This document shows positions 46,754-58,627 of a DNA stretch of 64,000 nucleotides, piece by piece. The notes under the pieces were generated by a model, which did not search any database, was not told the DNA's origin, and saw only the letters and a program-made list of their open reading frames with translations. The translations under genes were made by a program, and so were the position numbers. How positions within the stretch are numbered: position 1 is the stretch's first letter; the number at the start of each line of letters is the position of its first letter. The stretch comes from Spironucleus salmonicida (Eukaryota > Fornicata > Diplomonadida > Hexamitidae): positions 876,001 to 940,000 of the forward strand of contig CM035323.1 of the NCBI GenBank assembly GCA_000497125.2, written 5' to 3'.

Positions 46754-47851
46754 TCACTGGATAAAATTCTTAATTAAACTGTCTATATTTTAACTATGTA
46801 AATATCTGTCATAGGAGTTCACGACTGCTCTTGGATTCTAAAATCTTATTTTCTTTTCCTTATCCCAATCTACTCCATAATATGCTGGACTTACCATGTC
46901 GTTTTCTACGAATCCTTTGTCTACGAAACGCTCATGTTAATTGAATTTTATGCTGTCATAATTTTTTTATATTATTTTCCGTCTAGGAGAATAACTCCAT
47001 GGACCTAATTTATTATCTGGACGAATGTCCTATCTATTTGGAGAGTTATTAATTACCGGAACTTTATATAGACTTTAGATTCCAATTCCTTCATTCTCAA
47101 TATAATATGGGGCCTAGTTATTAACTATAGTTTTTTATTCCTTTTCTTATCTGTTAATTTTCATGCTTTGAGGCCTTTATTACTTGAAATATTCATATTA
47201 ACCAGGTCCAGGAACGTCATTAATTTTATACTTTATTCGCTCAGAATCTTGTTCTATCTATGGTATTCTGATGATATGCTTTTAATGTTTTTCATTTGGC
47301 ATTTTGCCAATTTTCTCCACGACTCTAGGTGCTCTTTTAAATTTTAATCCTCCCGCTTATAATTTTTATGTTTTCATTAAGTCTAGCCTTCGTTCCAATT
47401 CAATTTCCTTTTATTGTTAAATTTTCTCTGTTTAGTCAACATATTATATAGCAGTTGGAGTATATTTAGGCTCATTAAGAAGATTTTTTTCTTTTTCTTT
47501 TAATTATAAAGGAATCGGAAAACGAATTTCGAGTTTTTATGTTGGAAATTTTAAATACTCGTTCATTAAACGCTCATTAAGATCATCTTCTGCTAGCAAA
47601 ATAATTTATTTAAGAGATAATTCCGATGTGTTATATATAGATCTAAATTTTAAGTTAAATTTTGCATTACATTGGCCACAATAATAGCATATTTTTTCTG
47701 GAAATGCATTAGAAAGAAGATATTTTAAAGGCTGAGTGCACTGTTAACAATTACAAAGTATAGGCAGTATATTTTTATTTATTAATAAAGCAAATTTTGT
47801 TTTTGGAGTAATGTAAGTTTACTTAAACTGCTATAAAGTTATGAATTTCAT
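46754..47851 (-). CDS. STPG/SHIPPO-repeat-like cytoskeletal protein with N-terminal zinc finger, 365 aa
   Basis: A 366-codon frame ending in TGA at 46754. Residues about 28-60 hold two CxxC pairs (LCNCQQCTQP, CYYCGQC), a possible zinc ribbon. The C-terminal half contains Pro-Gly motifs with aromatic spacing (KINDVPGPGQYEYF; KLGPWSYSP; VSPAYYGVDW), as in sperm-tail PG-rich (STPG/SHIPPO) repeats that bind flagellar microtubules. This fits a flagellated protist, but the repeat number is low and the call is tentative. Confidence 0.55.
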
Positions 47852-47949
47852 TTTATATACTTATAGATATAAATATAATATTTTATTAAATTATACAAAA
47901 TTTATATTAATTAAATAATTAATATTATATATATAATTGCTAAATAAAA

Positions 47950-48402
47950 ATGTCAATTGTTGTCCCAAAGTTTTAGTAAACTATTATATTCACCGATGAG
48001 CCAATACCTAGAAGTTATGATGGAGAATAGATTACTATTGATGAAATATATCCCTGGATTCGTTAAATAAGAGATCCAGAGCATCCAACAATGACGTTAG
48101 AGGACCTTAAGGTTGTATCAAAAGATGCCTTGATTCTTGATGACCATATATCTTTTTGTGAAGTCATATTTACACCTACAACTCCAACTTGTTCTATGGG
48201 AGCAATTTTAGGATTAAGTATTAAAATAATGTTAATGAGAATATTGCCTTTAAGATTTAGAATTATAGTCAATTGCAGAGAGAACACCCATGAAACATGG
48301 AATAGCCTTAATAAATAGATAAATGATAAAGAAAGAGTTTTAGCTGCAATGAGCAATAAAAATATTATGAAAGTTGTCAACTCTAGTATAATGGTGAAGT
48401 GA
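47950..48402 (+). CDS. CIAO2: CIAO2/MIP18-family cytosolic Fe-S assembly protein, 150 aa
   Basis: A 151-codon frame. The DUF59/MIP18 signature is complete: IYPWIRQIRDPEHPTMTLEDL, an FTPTTPTCSMGAILGLSI segment with the reactive Cys, then LPLRFRIIV and a C-terminal NKQINDKERVLAAM. CIAO2, with CIAO1 and MMS19, delivers 4Fe-4S clusters to nuclear and cytosolic apoproteins. The acidic N-terminal extension of FAM96B/CIAO2B is short. The gene is AT-rich and uses TAA/TAG for several Gln. Confidence 0.93.
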
Positions 48403-48408
48403 CTCTAG

Positions 48409-49416
48409 TCAATCTTTCATATTCTTTATTATTTAATTAATATCATATGCCTCTAGCATATTTCTCTATATTGTTCGCCAACTCAAAAATTATTTATCAA
48501 AATACTACATTGCTGACAATTATTTTAATACTTCACCGGTAATGTATTTTTAATCCTGTAAAAGAGGATATAATTAAGAAAACTTATACTATATTTCAAA
48601 TTATACTTCCTCCTTTGTTAAGTCTGCATAATATTGGTGATAATCTACGAGATGCCATTTGTTTTCGACCTTTTCAAGTTTATATTCTCTATAACCAGGA
48701 AAATTTTAATTTGACGGCGATATACCAGGATTTATAAAACTAGGGATATTCCCAATCCACCTCCACCATTCAGTATGATAATGCCCATTAACTTCTAAAA
48801 TTATTTAATTTTCATATTTGGCTAGGATCTACTTATAATTTTATCTAATTTTTGAATCAATAAAATCACCTTTAAAATGACCAGCACCAAAAGGTATATG
48901 GCATCCAATCACTACCTATTATTTAAATTATGTCGCATTTTTTAACACTGCTTCTAACCTCCCTAGCTAATCATATTGGTCGATTTTTTACAGATTTACA
49001 GTGTTCAGCCCTATATAAACAATCCCATCGTAGAAATTATAATTTATATATAAACCGTCTTCCTGGAAGTTATTATCCATTTACATAAACTAGTTAATCC
49101 TTTTATTGTCGAATTTATAGTTAGTTTCTGCATCATTATTACCCAAAGCATATCCAGAGCAATTCACATCTGTCATGACTTTTTTAATTAGATCAAAGTT
49201 GGTATTCTGGCCATGTGCTGGCGAGTCGCCTAGATATATGCATGGAAACTATCTATTTATTTAACTTTAAAGCTACTCATAAAGCGGAACTGTTGTATCG
49301 CAATTTACGACTCCAAATTATTTAAACTAGGTAGATTTATTCTTGCAGGCCCGATTATCATTGTCAAAGTTTAAGTCCAAATGAATGTCATTTAAAACAA
49401 GTATTGTTAACTACAT
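48409..49416 (-). CDS. Metallophosphoesterase, acid-sphingomyelinase-like, 335 aa
   Basis: A 336-codon frame ending in TGA at 48409. The five metallophosphoesterase blocks appear in order: LNDIHLD (residues ~9-15), IYLGDSPAHGQ, ALGNNDAE, VIGCHIPFGAGH and VNGHYHTEWW. The HIPFG and GHYHTEW forms are typical of acid sphingomyelinase-like phosphodiesterases. The first residues (MQLTILVLN) are strand-like, and no clear signal peptide is seen, so location is unclear. It hydrolyses a phosphodiester or phosphomonoester; substrate unknown. The stop is 6 bp from CIAO2's. Confidence 0.85.
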
Positions 49417-49525
49417 TTTATTTGATTAATTATATAATACGATTTAATAACTAGTAATTATAGTAAATCAGAGTATTCGTGAAACTTATATTCCCTACTA
49501 CGCCAACCTACCCCAGATCGTGTCC

Positions 49526-50800
49526 TCACTTCCGCACGACCTTGTACATGCCCTGCTGCCCGTTGATCCGCTAAAAAATGACTTCGCCATCCTCTCCGCT
49601 GATATCCTTCATTTTGAGCCCTTTGGCAACTCGCAGAAGGCAGTCGTCGCAGTTTCCGATCATTTCGACGTCGAACTCGTGCGCGCCGCTAATGCGCTCG
49701 CGGTTTATCAAAATCTGAGGCACGTGACGCGGAATCGCACCGATTAGACCAGCTATCGGCTTGACTTTCAGAGAAGACCCCATGACGATGAGTAGGTCGA
49801 TTTTTAGCGAGTCTTTGGCTATGAAGTCGCTCAAGGTGTCGACCAGTTTCTCGCCAAAGAAGACGATGTCGGGCTTAAGAATACACGCTGGCACGTCTGT
49901 TGGGACCAGCGAATCGGTGATTTTTATGCTTTTTAGATCAGGGCAGCACACTTGGCAGAGCGGAATTTCGTAGCTCAACATGATGTCTTGGACCTCCTCC
50001 AACCCCACTTTCTTCTTACACACCATGCAGCTGCTGCTGGCAAAGCTTCCGTGCGCAGAAAGAATTTTCTGAGGCTCTACTCCAGATTTGAGCTCCAGGC
50101 AGTCGATATTTTGCGTGTAAATGCGGCACAGCTTGTTCGTTTGAAAAATTTAGCTGATGAATTTGTGGGTTAATGTTGGTTTGTACTTGCTCTGTGGCAT
50201 GATTTCTGGCACAAACTTGAAAAATGGAAGCGGGTTTTCTTTGAAAAAGCTCAGATCAAACATGTCAGTGGGGCGTTTGAGTTCATATTTTTCGAGATTC
50301 GCATAGATGCCATTTTTGGATCTAAAATCAGGAATACCGCTGGAAACTGATATTCCAGCGCCGACTAGAAAAACAATGTTTTTACAAGTTTGGAAAAGGC
50401 GCAAAACTGTGTCAAAAGAAGAGATTTGTGGTAGTCGTAAACGTGGATACCGTGATTATTAGAGATCTACAGTTAGCTAATTGATGAAAATCCATAATTC
50501 ATTTGCACTAAAGATGTGTGGCACATCAAGGCCAATTTCTTGCAAAATTAAATGGGGAGATACTCTATGGTTTCTCAACTATGTGAAAAAGGTTTAAATA
50601 GAATCAGGATCAATAATTGATATTAAGTCATCTTCTGAAGATAACTCCAATGGGTTTGCATCGTCAAAAACAAACTTATCTGACTCAAATCTATATGAGA
50701 GTTTACATTAATTGTAAAAATTTAAAAGATTGGTTGAAAGTGTTAGCTTAGAAATAGGGAACTTAGCTTGATGAAGAAGTAAAAATGGGGATGTTGGCAT
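49526..50800 (-). CDS. NAD-dependent deacetylase, SIRT1-like sirtuin, 424 aa
   Basis: A 425-codon frame, ATG ending at 50800, TGA at 49526. An N-terminal ~140-residue region ends in LRNHRVSPHLILQEIGLD and ELWIFINQLTVDL, as in SIRT1. The catalytic core has FLVGAGISVSSGIPDFRS, TQNIDCLE, the catalytic His in SAHGSFASSSC, zinc ligands CMVC and CQVC, KPDIVFFGE, MGSSLKVKPI and LINRE. It removes acyl groups from histones or other proteins using NAD. The 5' third is AT-rich and the last two thirds are GC-richer. An upstream non-ATG start inside the core is excluded by the conserved N-terminal region. Confidence 0.93.
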
Positions 50801-51355
50801 TTAGATTAGAGTATATTTAAATTATATATAAAATCTTAATCTTTTAAATTATTAAAAAATATATTTATGGTGCTAAAATTCATCAAACCTATATATTATC
50901 TTTAACGATGCTTAGAAATAAATTAATTTGGTATATATAAATTTATATATGACTTTATTGTTAGGAATATTTTTAGCGATTAAAATATTCGTAAATAAAG
51001 TAGATAATTATATTGATAAGGCAGTGCTACACACAATTATGGTTTAATACGAGTTTAGAATACTTAGTTTTGTATAACTAAATTAAAAATTAATTTAGAT
51101 TTCATTGTTTTATTAGTGAAACTCCAAATCGATAAAATCTAATACCGAGTATTTAAGATGTTGAATATTTACGCATAGTGAATAATTTAATAGTATTCGC
51201 ATTTGCCTAATCATTGTGGTAGAACATGTCGAATAAAAGATTTTATCTAAAGTAATCGTTTAGTTTATGACATTAAATCTTTATGTTATCATATATTGAC
51301 AATACATAATATAAATATAAAACTATATTAGAATTAACTAATATAAATCATAAAA
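50801..51355. other. AT-rich intergenic region
   Basis: About 555 bp between the sirtuin start and the DHHC gene stop. TGA/TCA are frequent in all frames; no protein, repeat or RNA is recognised. Confidence 0.4.
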
Positions 51356-52099
51356 TCACTGCATTTTGATACCAATAACTAAAAATCTTAAGAAATAATT
51401 TCTCCCTAAATATTCTCTAAGATTATCTTTAACAGATTATTACGTACCAGGATGCTTTTATAGTATATCTATTGTTGTCTTCCCCTTGCATATTGGAAAC
51501 CAGCCCATACCAAAAATTAAAGACATAACGCTAATACCAAAAATATTGACAAAAAATACTATAATGACTGTAATAATAGCTTCTATTAAATATCTTACAT
51601 CAACTCTTGCATTTTTAATTGCAAATATCAATCCTGGAATAACTAACCAGGAGGAGTATATTAAAAATAAACCAGCACAAAATAAAAATTTGATAAAATA
51701 TCCATACGAATAGTGTGAAATACAAGTATTAAAAACATAGCAGTGGTGATCCATAGCTAGAACACATCTATTACATGTTTTGCAGTGATGAGAACGAGGT
51801 GGGCGAGAAGAATCACACAATACACAAAATAATGTTTCGTCGTCTTTTTATGCTTCTTCATGTAATATTTACACATATCCTGGATCGTAAAAATTCAACT
51901 AAAAAACCGTGTACACAATATTACAAAACATATAACATGATATTAATAGTAAAATAACAATGATATATATTTATAACGAGCGTAAGAAATATCCGTTTAT
52001 AATCATAATTGTTAAACCAATTATTATAAAAGAGATAATTGGATACGTTCTTAACAATTTTTATTATGTGCTATAACCATCAAAAACGTTACCTCTCAT
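51356..52099 (-). CDS. DHHC-type palmitoyltransferase, 247 aa
   Basis: A 248-codon frame ending in TGA at 51356. Two N-terminal membrane helices (PIISFIIIGLTIMIINGY; IIVILLLISCYMF) are followed by the Cys-rich DHHC domain: CVLCDSSRPPRSHHC, KTCNRCVLAMDHHC, then YVFNTC. Two more helices follow (FLFCAGLFLIYSSWLVIPGL; AIITVIIVFFVNIFGISVM). Four helices with a cytosolic DHHC loop is the family layout. The usual PWVNNC after DHHC is YVFNTC here. It S-acylates membrane-associated proteins. The C-terminal TTxE motif is not clear. Confidence 0.92.
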
Positions 52100-52704
52100 T
52101 TTACTGATTCTTATTAATCAAATATTATATGTATAATATAATATTATGTATCTCTTTATATAATATAATGATTTATAATTCATGATTAATCTTAAGATTA
52201 ATCATAGTAATTTTATATACGAATATTCACGCTGCTATTTTAGGATTATTTTATTATACAATATTAATATACTTATTTATATATCTTACATATTCCGAAA
52301 ATTTTAATCACGTGTCAGATAAATACCTATTTCTATTTGGGAAAATATTAGGCAACAAATCAATTTTTTGGCAAAAATTAATTAATGTAAATATTTAAAT
52401 TACAAAAGGAACGTTAAACCTACCATTCTCAACTAAATGATTACAATATCATCTTACCTCAGATTAAACCTGTTTTTAAATTTTAACTACTTTATCTAAC
52501 TAACCGAATGGTTATTAACATTCATTCCCCAATTTTTAATTATTATTATACTGTAGTCTACAAATTCAATCTATTTTCCAGTTAATACTAACTTATTCTA
52601 ACAAACCAGATTTAATATTTATTACTAAACTAATTTATCATCTTAGCAGATATTAAAATATTTCATTAATATGTATATTACTTCTTTATTCACCACTCCA
52701 TATC
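52100..52704. other. AT-rich intergenic region between divergent genes
   Basis: About 600 bp, strongly A+T. No frame or RNA is supported. A local inverted repeat (GATTAATCTTAAGATTAATC, around 52183-52202) is a perfect palindrome with CTTAAG at its centre, a possible protein-binding or cruciform site. Confidence 0.4.
52183..52202. repeat. 20-bp perfect palindrome
   Basis: GATTAATCTTAAGATTAATC equals its own reverse complement. It lies in the spacer between the divergent DHHC and USP5 genes, about 85 bp upstream of the DHHC start. A site for a dimeric regulator is possible; chance in AT-rich DNA cannot be excluded. Confidence 0.45.
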
Positions 52705-54630
52705 ATGTCTTACAGAGAACCCGAAGGTCCAATTTTCTGTTCAGAGTGCGCGTACTGCTTCAGGACGCTGAACCTTTGTCTGTGTCTCTAATGCGATTTT
52801 GCTGTCTGTCAAGAACATGCGGCTATCCATTCGCAGTATCACAATGAGTTTGTCATCAAACCATAAAATGCTGATGAGATTCCTCAGCTATGCAGGATCA
52901 TAAACGACTAGATAGAGTTTATGGTGCTCTCTGAAGAAGCGCAGTTCGCTGCCGCACTGATTCTAGATTGCCAAGAAAACTGTAAATATGAATACCTCAA
53001 GCAGTAGGTTAGTGTCAGTTCGTAAGAATGCTAGCATTTCCCGATTGCTAATAGTTAATAGTCAGATATCGTTTAAGACATAACGAATTTGACGTGTTCG
53101 AAATGTGATTAAAAAGAAAATATTTGGATGTGCTTAGGCTGTGGGGAGTTCAGTTGTGGGCGAAAATAGTATGATGGAACTGGTGGCAATGGACATGCTT
53201 TAGAGCACTTCGAAGCGACTGGTCACCCAGTTGCTGTTAGAATTACTAGTTTGTGCTAAGATGTTCAAGAAGTGTACTGCTATTCGTGCGATAGTGAATA
53301 GAAAATATCATTTGAAATTCTAGTGGAGGCTTTAAAGTAATTTAAACTTGATAGTTTGATGTATTTAACAAAAGGTATAGAAAGCTCATTAGAGACTAAA
53401 GAACTTGTGCAGGACAAGCTTATTAATTAAATCAGTAATTTTGATAGTATTAAAGCAAAATAATTAACTGCATAGCAAATCGCATAGACACCTTTAATTA
53501 ATTTTAGAAACACGGGTAACACTTGTTATGCAAATGCTGTACTAAATGTATTGTTACATTTAAATTTATTGTAGTTAGCTACTGTTAGTCCTTAAATTTC
53601 TCAAAGTTATGAGGAAACAATGATGGATCTTACGACATAAGCAAATCGTATTCTATCACTTTCTGAATCGGGCAATATAAGACATGACGAAGATGTGAAG
53701 CCTCATCTTTCTGCTTTTATTTTATCCTTATAATCACATTTCACAAGCGATGAAAATATTGGTAAGCAATAAGACGCCGCTGAGTTTTTGGATATATTCT
53801 TCAATAAATTTTAAAATATTGAATAGAAGTTTTTATTTCCTAGCTTTATCAAACAATTGTAATGTCAATTATGCGGATTTACATAGTTATCTAAAACTTT
53901 TAGAACTAATCAATTATCCATTACCTGTAATTTTCATGATAAATGTACAGATGTTGAATAAGGTCCACTTATTGACTTATTAGAATCTATCAAAGCTGAT
54001 CTGGTTGATTCACCAATAGGATTTAGGTGTCCAAAATGTGGGGTATAGAATCAAGAAGAATAAGAATCCGTCGTAACTATCAGCTAATCTCTTATTGACT
54101 GCGATAAAGTTCCAGAATTTATCATTGTCAAGGCCAATCGTCTTATGTTTGACCCAGTGCTGTAATAGCCTTTTAAATTGAGAACAAGAATTACTAATTG
54201 TGAATACTTTGATTTATCTAAGCTGGTTAACAGATAAGACGTTTAATAAAAGAACTAAATAGAATATCCTATCGATTAATTATTAGAATTAGGTATTGAC
54301 GCTGACACTGCTTCATTAGCTATGATTCAATACAACGGAAATGTGGAACAAATAGCCAATGATTTCTTTAATGGAAATTTAAATATTTAACAGTAAGATC
54401 AAGATATTACTGAAAAATTAGCACATGCCAAAGAGTTTGATCAGGAGTTAAATTATTAATTACAATGTGTTGTATTCCATTTAGGCGGTAGCTATGACCG
54501 CGGTCATTATACAGCGCTTATTAGAAATGGCAATGGATGGATAGATTGCAACGACTAGGTATTTATTTAGAAAGACGAAATCGACGTCGATCTGAGCTAA
54601 GGAATACTTTATTTTTACAAGAAAGTATGA
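52705..54630 (+). CDS. Ubiquitin carboxyl-terminal hydrolase, USP5/USP13 (isopeptidase T) type, 641 aa
   Basis: A 642-codon frame. Two UBP-type zinc fingers: CSECAYCFRTLNLCLCLQCD at the N terminus and CSKCDQKENIWMCLGCGEFS (with GHALEHFEATGHPVAV) around 130-190. The catalytic Cys box FRNTGNTCYANAVLNVL is near residue 270. A UBA domain (LLELGIDADTASLAMIQ) is at ~520-550, and the His box GGSYDRGHYTALIRNG near 597. USP5 disassembles free polyubiquitin. It is shorter than human USP5 (858 aa), probably with one UBA instead of two. About 40 Gln codons are TAA/TAG. Confidence 0.95.
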
Positions 54631-54759
54631 TGTAAGTGATAATTTTTACCTTTTACGATTATCTTTCTTGCTCGACTTTTAACATCCTTAAAAATTTTAA
54701 ATCTCAAACTCTACTTATTATATATCTATTATTATATTTATTATTCCTTTCCTATAACA

Positions 54760-55572
54760 ATGTCGAAGCAGAATATGCAGAAGCTAGCAACGCTGGAGAA
54801 AGTAAAGCTCCAGGCCAGCGAGATGTAGAAACAAATCTATCAAATTACAAACGAAATTCAGCATAAACGGTCAGAAAACGAGGAGCTTCCCGTAAAACTC
54901 GAACGCGTCAACGCCCTGCACGCAGAGCTCCAGACATAAGTCGAGCAGCTACAGCAGAAGCAGTAAGCCGAACTTCCTGATGACATCCGAATCAAGCTCG
55001 AAAACGAGGAAAATGAGCTTGAAAAGCCGCGCGAAATTTTGCAGAAAATGAAACTCCAACGGAAGCAGTTCCAGACTCATTTGGCCGACTACAGCAAGGC
55101 AAATATCACTGCAAAATGCGAGAACGATGCACTCAAAAAGGAGCTCAAAACGAGCGAGAAGTCGGCCTCGGAGACCTTGAAAAAGTACCAAATTTTGATG
55201 CAAAATACAAAGGATATTCAACGCTATCAGAGCGATTTGGACAACTACCGCGAAACTATCGAGCTCTACAGATCTATGGGCGAAAAAATGACGCTGGATA
55301 TCATAAAAGATAGGATGGAAAATGCAACATAGCTGCTCGAAAAAGTCAGTGGTTGTCATGACATTTTGCTTGTTGACGTGAAAGATCGTTTAAAATGCTC
55401 CAAATTTGGCCAGTATCCGCACAGAAAAATCAACTATCTGGAGTAGTTTTTGGCCAAATAAGAATAGGTTTTGGCTGAGGTAAATGTAGATCTAGATGGA
55501 AAAGACAGTGAGTGCGCAGTTTGCTAACCAGTTTTGGGGAGCGTTGAAACGGTTGATTGCGCGTGTGGATGA
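54760..55572 (+). CDS. Coiled-coil protein with truncated RING-like C terminus, 270 aa
   Basis: A 271-codon frame, GC-rich with mostly CAG for Gln. Residues ~5-215 are coiled coil (EKVKLQASEMQKQIYQITNE; TLKKYQILMQNTKDIQRYQS). The last ~20 residues read ECAVCQPVLGSVETVDCACG and then TGA: the first half of a RING finger (CxxC ... CxCG) cut before the HxxC/CxxC half. Coil plus C-terminal RING is the layout of Bre1/RNF20-type E3s. Continuing past the TGA does not restore the RING in any frame. Confidence 0.65.
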
Positions 55573-55736
55573 GCTGGTTTTTCACTTTATTTATGGTGAG
55601 GATAATCAAATAAGCTAGATAATTTTCGGTAATTTTTATTTAATTGATTGACTTATAATTGAATTTGGCAAAAATGAAGGACTTTTATAATAATAAACTA
55701 AGAAAAATATAGAGGTTCATATTTGATTTCAATTTG

Positions 55737-56522
55737 TCACTATTGAGATAGTTTTTATGATCTGCTGCGTCGGAGGAGCTTGATCTTGACTCCTGTATGT
55801 TAAGATGGACGTGGTGGCTCGTCGTGTACTACTGGGGAACTGCTACGTTTACCGATAAAAATCTTGGGCTTAATTAGGATATCGTTTTCCTGCTTGACCT
55901 CAGTTACCACAGAGGCAGTTGGAAGTACAGGTTAGACTGTGGTGGTTGGAAGGGTGATCGAATGTGGGCACTGGTCCGTGATAGGTTAAGAGAGACACTG
56001 AGCTAGTAGCTGTACACTGGCAACCACTTCGGCGAGCACGGTATCGTGCCGGTTCTGGGTGTAGGTCACGTTGAAGTCCCGGCCGCCGTCCTTGAGAATG
56101 CGGTTGCCGACCCCGTCGCCGAAGTACCGTAGGCAACGCTTGACGGCGTCCGACACCGCACCCTTCTGGGCGTGCTCGATCGCCTCGGAGAGCTAGCGAC
56201 GCTCGGCGTTTCCCTGACCGATGTCCTCATGGAAGCAACCGTTCTCGAGGGACACGCGGACAGTCGCGGAGAAGGACACGCGGAACTGGTCGCCGTCCTC
56301 CTTAAGGTAGTTCTGCTGGAGATTCTTGATCTCGGAGCTCCATGCGCAGGGCCCGAAGGCCTGGTTCGCCTGCTGGATGGCTAGCGACACCTCAAGATAT
56401 GGAATCTTTGTACCTCGTGGCCCCTGACGGTATGCTAGCTGCTGCTTGGTGAGCGGTGTGGAGAGAACCTTCAGTGTCCTCTCAAGCTGGTTGAGCTGAC
56501 GTGTGCCGAAGTTAGGCAGCAT
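55737..56522 (-). CDS. RAD52: Rad52-family DNA recombination protein, 261 aa
   Basis: A 262-codon frame from the ATG ending at 56522 to TGA at 55737. The conserved strand-annealing core is clear: LAYRQGPRGTKIPYLEVSLA, IQQANQAFGPCAWSSEI, FSATVRVSLENGCFHEDIGQG, then AIEHAQKGAVSDAVKRCLRYFGDGVGN. The C-terminal ~90 residues are Pro/Thr/Ser-rich and end in a basic KIKLLRRSRSQK stretch. Rad52 anneals RPA-coated single strands and mediates Rad51 loading. The open frame extends 11 codons upstream without an ATG before a TGA, so the start at 56522 is the only in-frame ATG. Confidence 0.92.
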
Positions 56523-56581
56523 GTAGATGGAGTAGAATTGGCACGCATTGGACACTATAGTATATATTTTCTAAATCCAGA

Positions 56582-58612
56582 ATGGGAGAGTTCAGTTCGA
56601 TATTCTAGATCACCTTAAAATCGTTCATCCGTCAACGCTACTTTGTGGTACAGTTCTTAATATCATTTAGCTTAGCGTTGCTGTATATTATCATATTCTC
56701 ATTGTTCGTATAGCCGCTATTACGCACTGTTTTCGATACAGATACAACAGAGGTTATGTAGAACTCGTCCCAGCTCCTACGGGGGAATTATGGCATTGTG
56801 TATTCTGATCCTAAATAACATTCTTTCACTGCCCTACACCCGAACGCAAACGTGCTCTCTGCTACTTCGACCTCTACTGACACTATTATCATTAGCATGA
56901 CATAGAGTTCGAGTCAGTATGGAATATCTCTGGATGATTTAGGTAGTATTGTGGTGACGAAGTAATAGAACCAAGTCATATTACCTGTGATTCAGGCGTT
57001 GAATCTTGACTTCCACAACATCCGCATTGGAAGGCTACCACACCAGTCGCTGAAGCTAGCACAGTCTTTAACCCCATTCTCTGCGCTCTTAACAATATTT
57101 TTTACCGTGCTAGACTATATGCTTACACTATTTCTAGACTAGTATCAAAAGTCTAAACTCGAAGGACGCACACAATTTATACTTCTTAATGGTGCTAGTA
57201 AGGCTAAATGGCACACTTACCACCTCGTACTTGTAGCTGGAGCAATGTTTGTTTTCATGTGCGTCATCATGACCATTCTATCAGTGATCGGTGCTCAGTT
57301 TGCACGTGTGAATGTACTTATATGGGCCATTGTAGGTTTATTATATTACTTTTAGAGCGGCGCCATTTTGCTCTTGTTAGGCAAGTATTCCCAAACAATT
57401 ACTGGCTACTACCAATTAGGGTAGTATGTTTCGTTATTACAGACTATATCGCTTATGGTGTTGATGTTTTAGAGTACCAAAATTAACTAAGGCTTGCTTG
57501 TACTTCTGCAGTTGATGCCATAAGTTGCCCTAAATAATGTCATATTAGCAATGTTTTATGCTGGGTACAACCATGATAACAAATCACTTGAGTTCATTTA
57601 TGAAAATTTCAACCTGTATTATACTATCATAATTTAACTCATAGAGATTGCAGTATTCCTTGCAATAGTCATTTTTACAGACCCAAGCACAGTACGTAGA
57701 GCTACGAACTAATGTGTTGCGGTCTCGGAGGAGGTTCTAGAATCATAGTTCTCGGATACTATCTTAAAGCATGTACGATTAGCGAATCAATAAGTTTAGG
57801 AGAACAACTTTTAAGATGGGATTCTAATTTACGGTGTATCAAAATCTTATGGCAATACCTTAGCAAATAAGGAAATTACCATGTAGATACGGAAGAATTC
57901 AATTTTTGGTCTTATAGGTGAGAATGGGTCCGGAAAAACTACACTCTGCAAATCGATTATTAGGGCACATAAAATAGATTTAGGGGAGATATTTGTAGAC
58001 GGCCAGAAATTAATAGATAGTAAGTGTACATTTGGAGTATGTTCATAGGAAAATAAATCACTATTTGATTTTCTAAATGCTGATGAGCACATTAAAATTT
58101 ACCGCAGTTTATTCAAAATCAAGATATAGTAACCGGATGGAATTGACCTTAACATCCCGTAGAACTAGAACACTTTAACCTTTTCTGGTGGGTAGAAGCG
58201 CTTGCTGTAACTCGAAATTGCTCTTGTAAATGACCCAGATTATTTGATCTTAGACGAGCCAACAGCTGGTATTGACCCTAAAGGGCGTAAAAAAATTTGG
58301 AACTATATTAAAAGCCTGTAGAAAACTATCATATGCACCTCCCATTTGCCAGATGAGCTGACGTACTTTGATGAGATTTGTTTGCTGAGTGGTGGTGAAG
58401 TGAAACTAATTGGTGATGTCGATTCTATCTGCGGGGGACTACTGTCCGTGGAGCGCGACGGTCAGTGTAGTATCCTTCGTGCAGAGCCAGAAGGCTTATT
58501 TTCCCAGCTGCTAGATGAGAAATAACGTGGTATTATAAAAGAATTTAGCCTGAAAAGTTGTGGTCTGGAGTGGGTACTTAGTCAATGTGAGGAAAAAAGC
58601 ATACTTGAGTGA
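56582..58612 (+). CDS. ABCA-like half ABC transporter, TMD-NBD, 676 aa
   Basis: A 677-codon frame. N-terminal membrane helix ~20-45 ([20 protein letters not shown]), a ~120-residue extracytosolic loop, then about five or six helices between ~175 and 365 ([32 protein letters not shown]). The single NBD has Walker [10 protein letters not shown] (~445-453), Q-loop CSQENKSLF, signature FSGGQKRLLQLE (~530), Walker [13 protein letters not shown] and H-loop [12 protein letters not shown]-before-NBD with a large first loop fits ABCA-type half transporters, which move lipids. It must dimerise. The start is 59 bp from the divergent Rad52 start. Confidence 0.9.
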
Positions 58613-58627
58613 CAATATGTTCACTGT

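Noticed and set aside
56523-56555. Upstream GTG-initiated extension of Rad52.
   Set aside because: The extra 11 codons start with GTG, not ATG; the in-frame ATG at 56522 precedes the entire conserved core.
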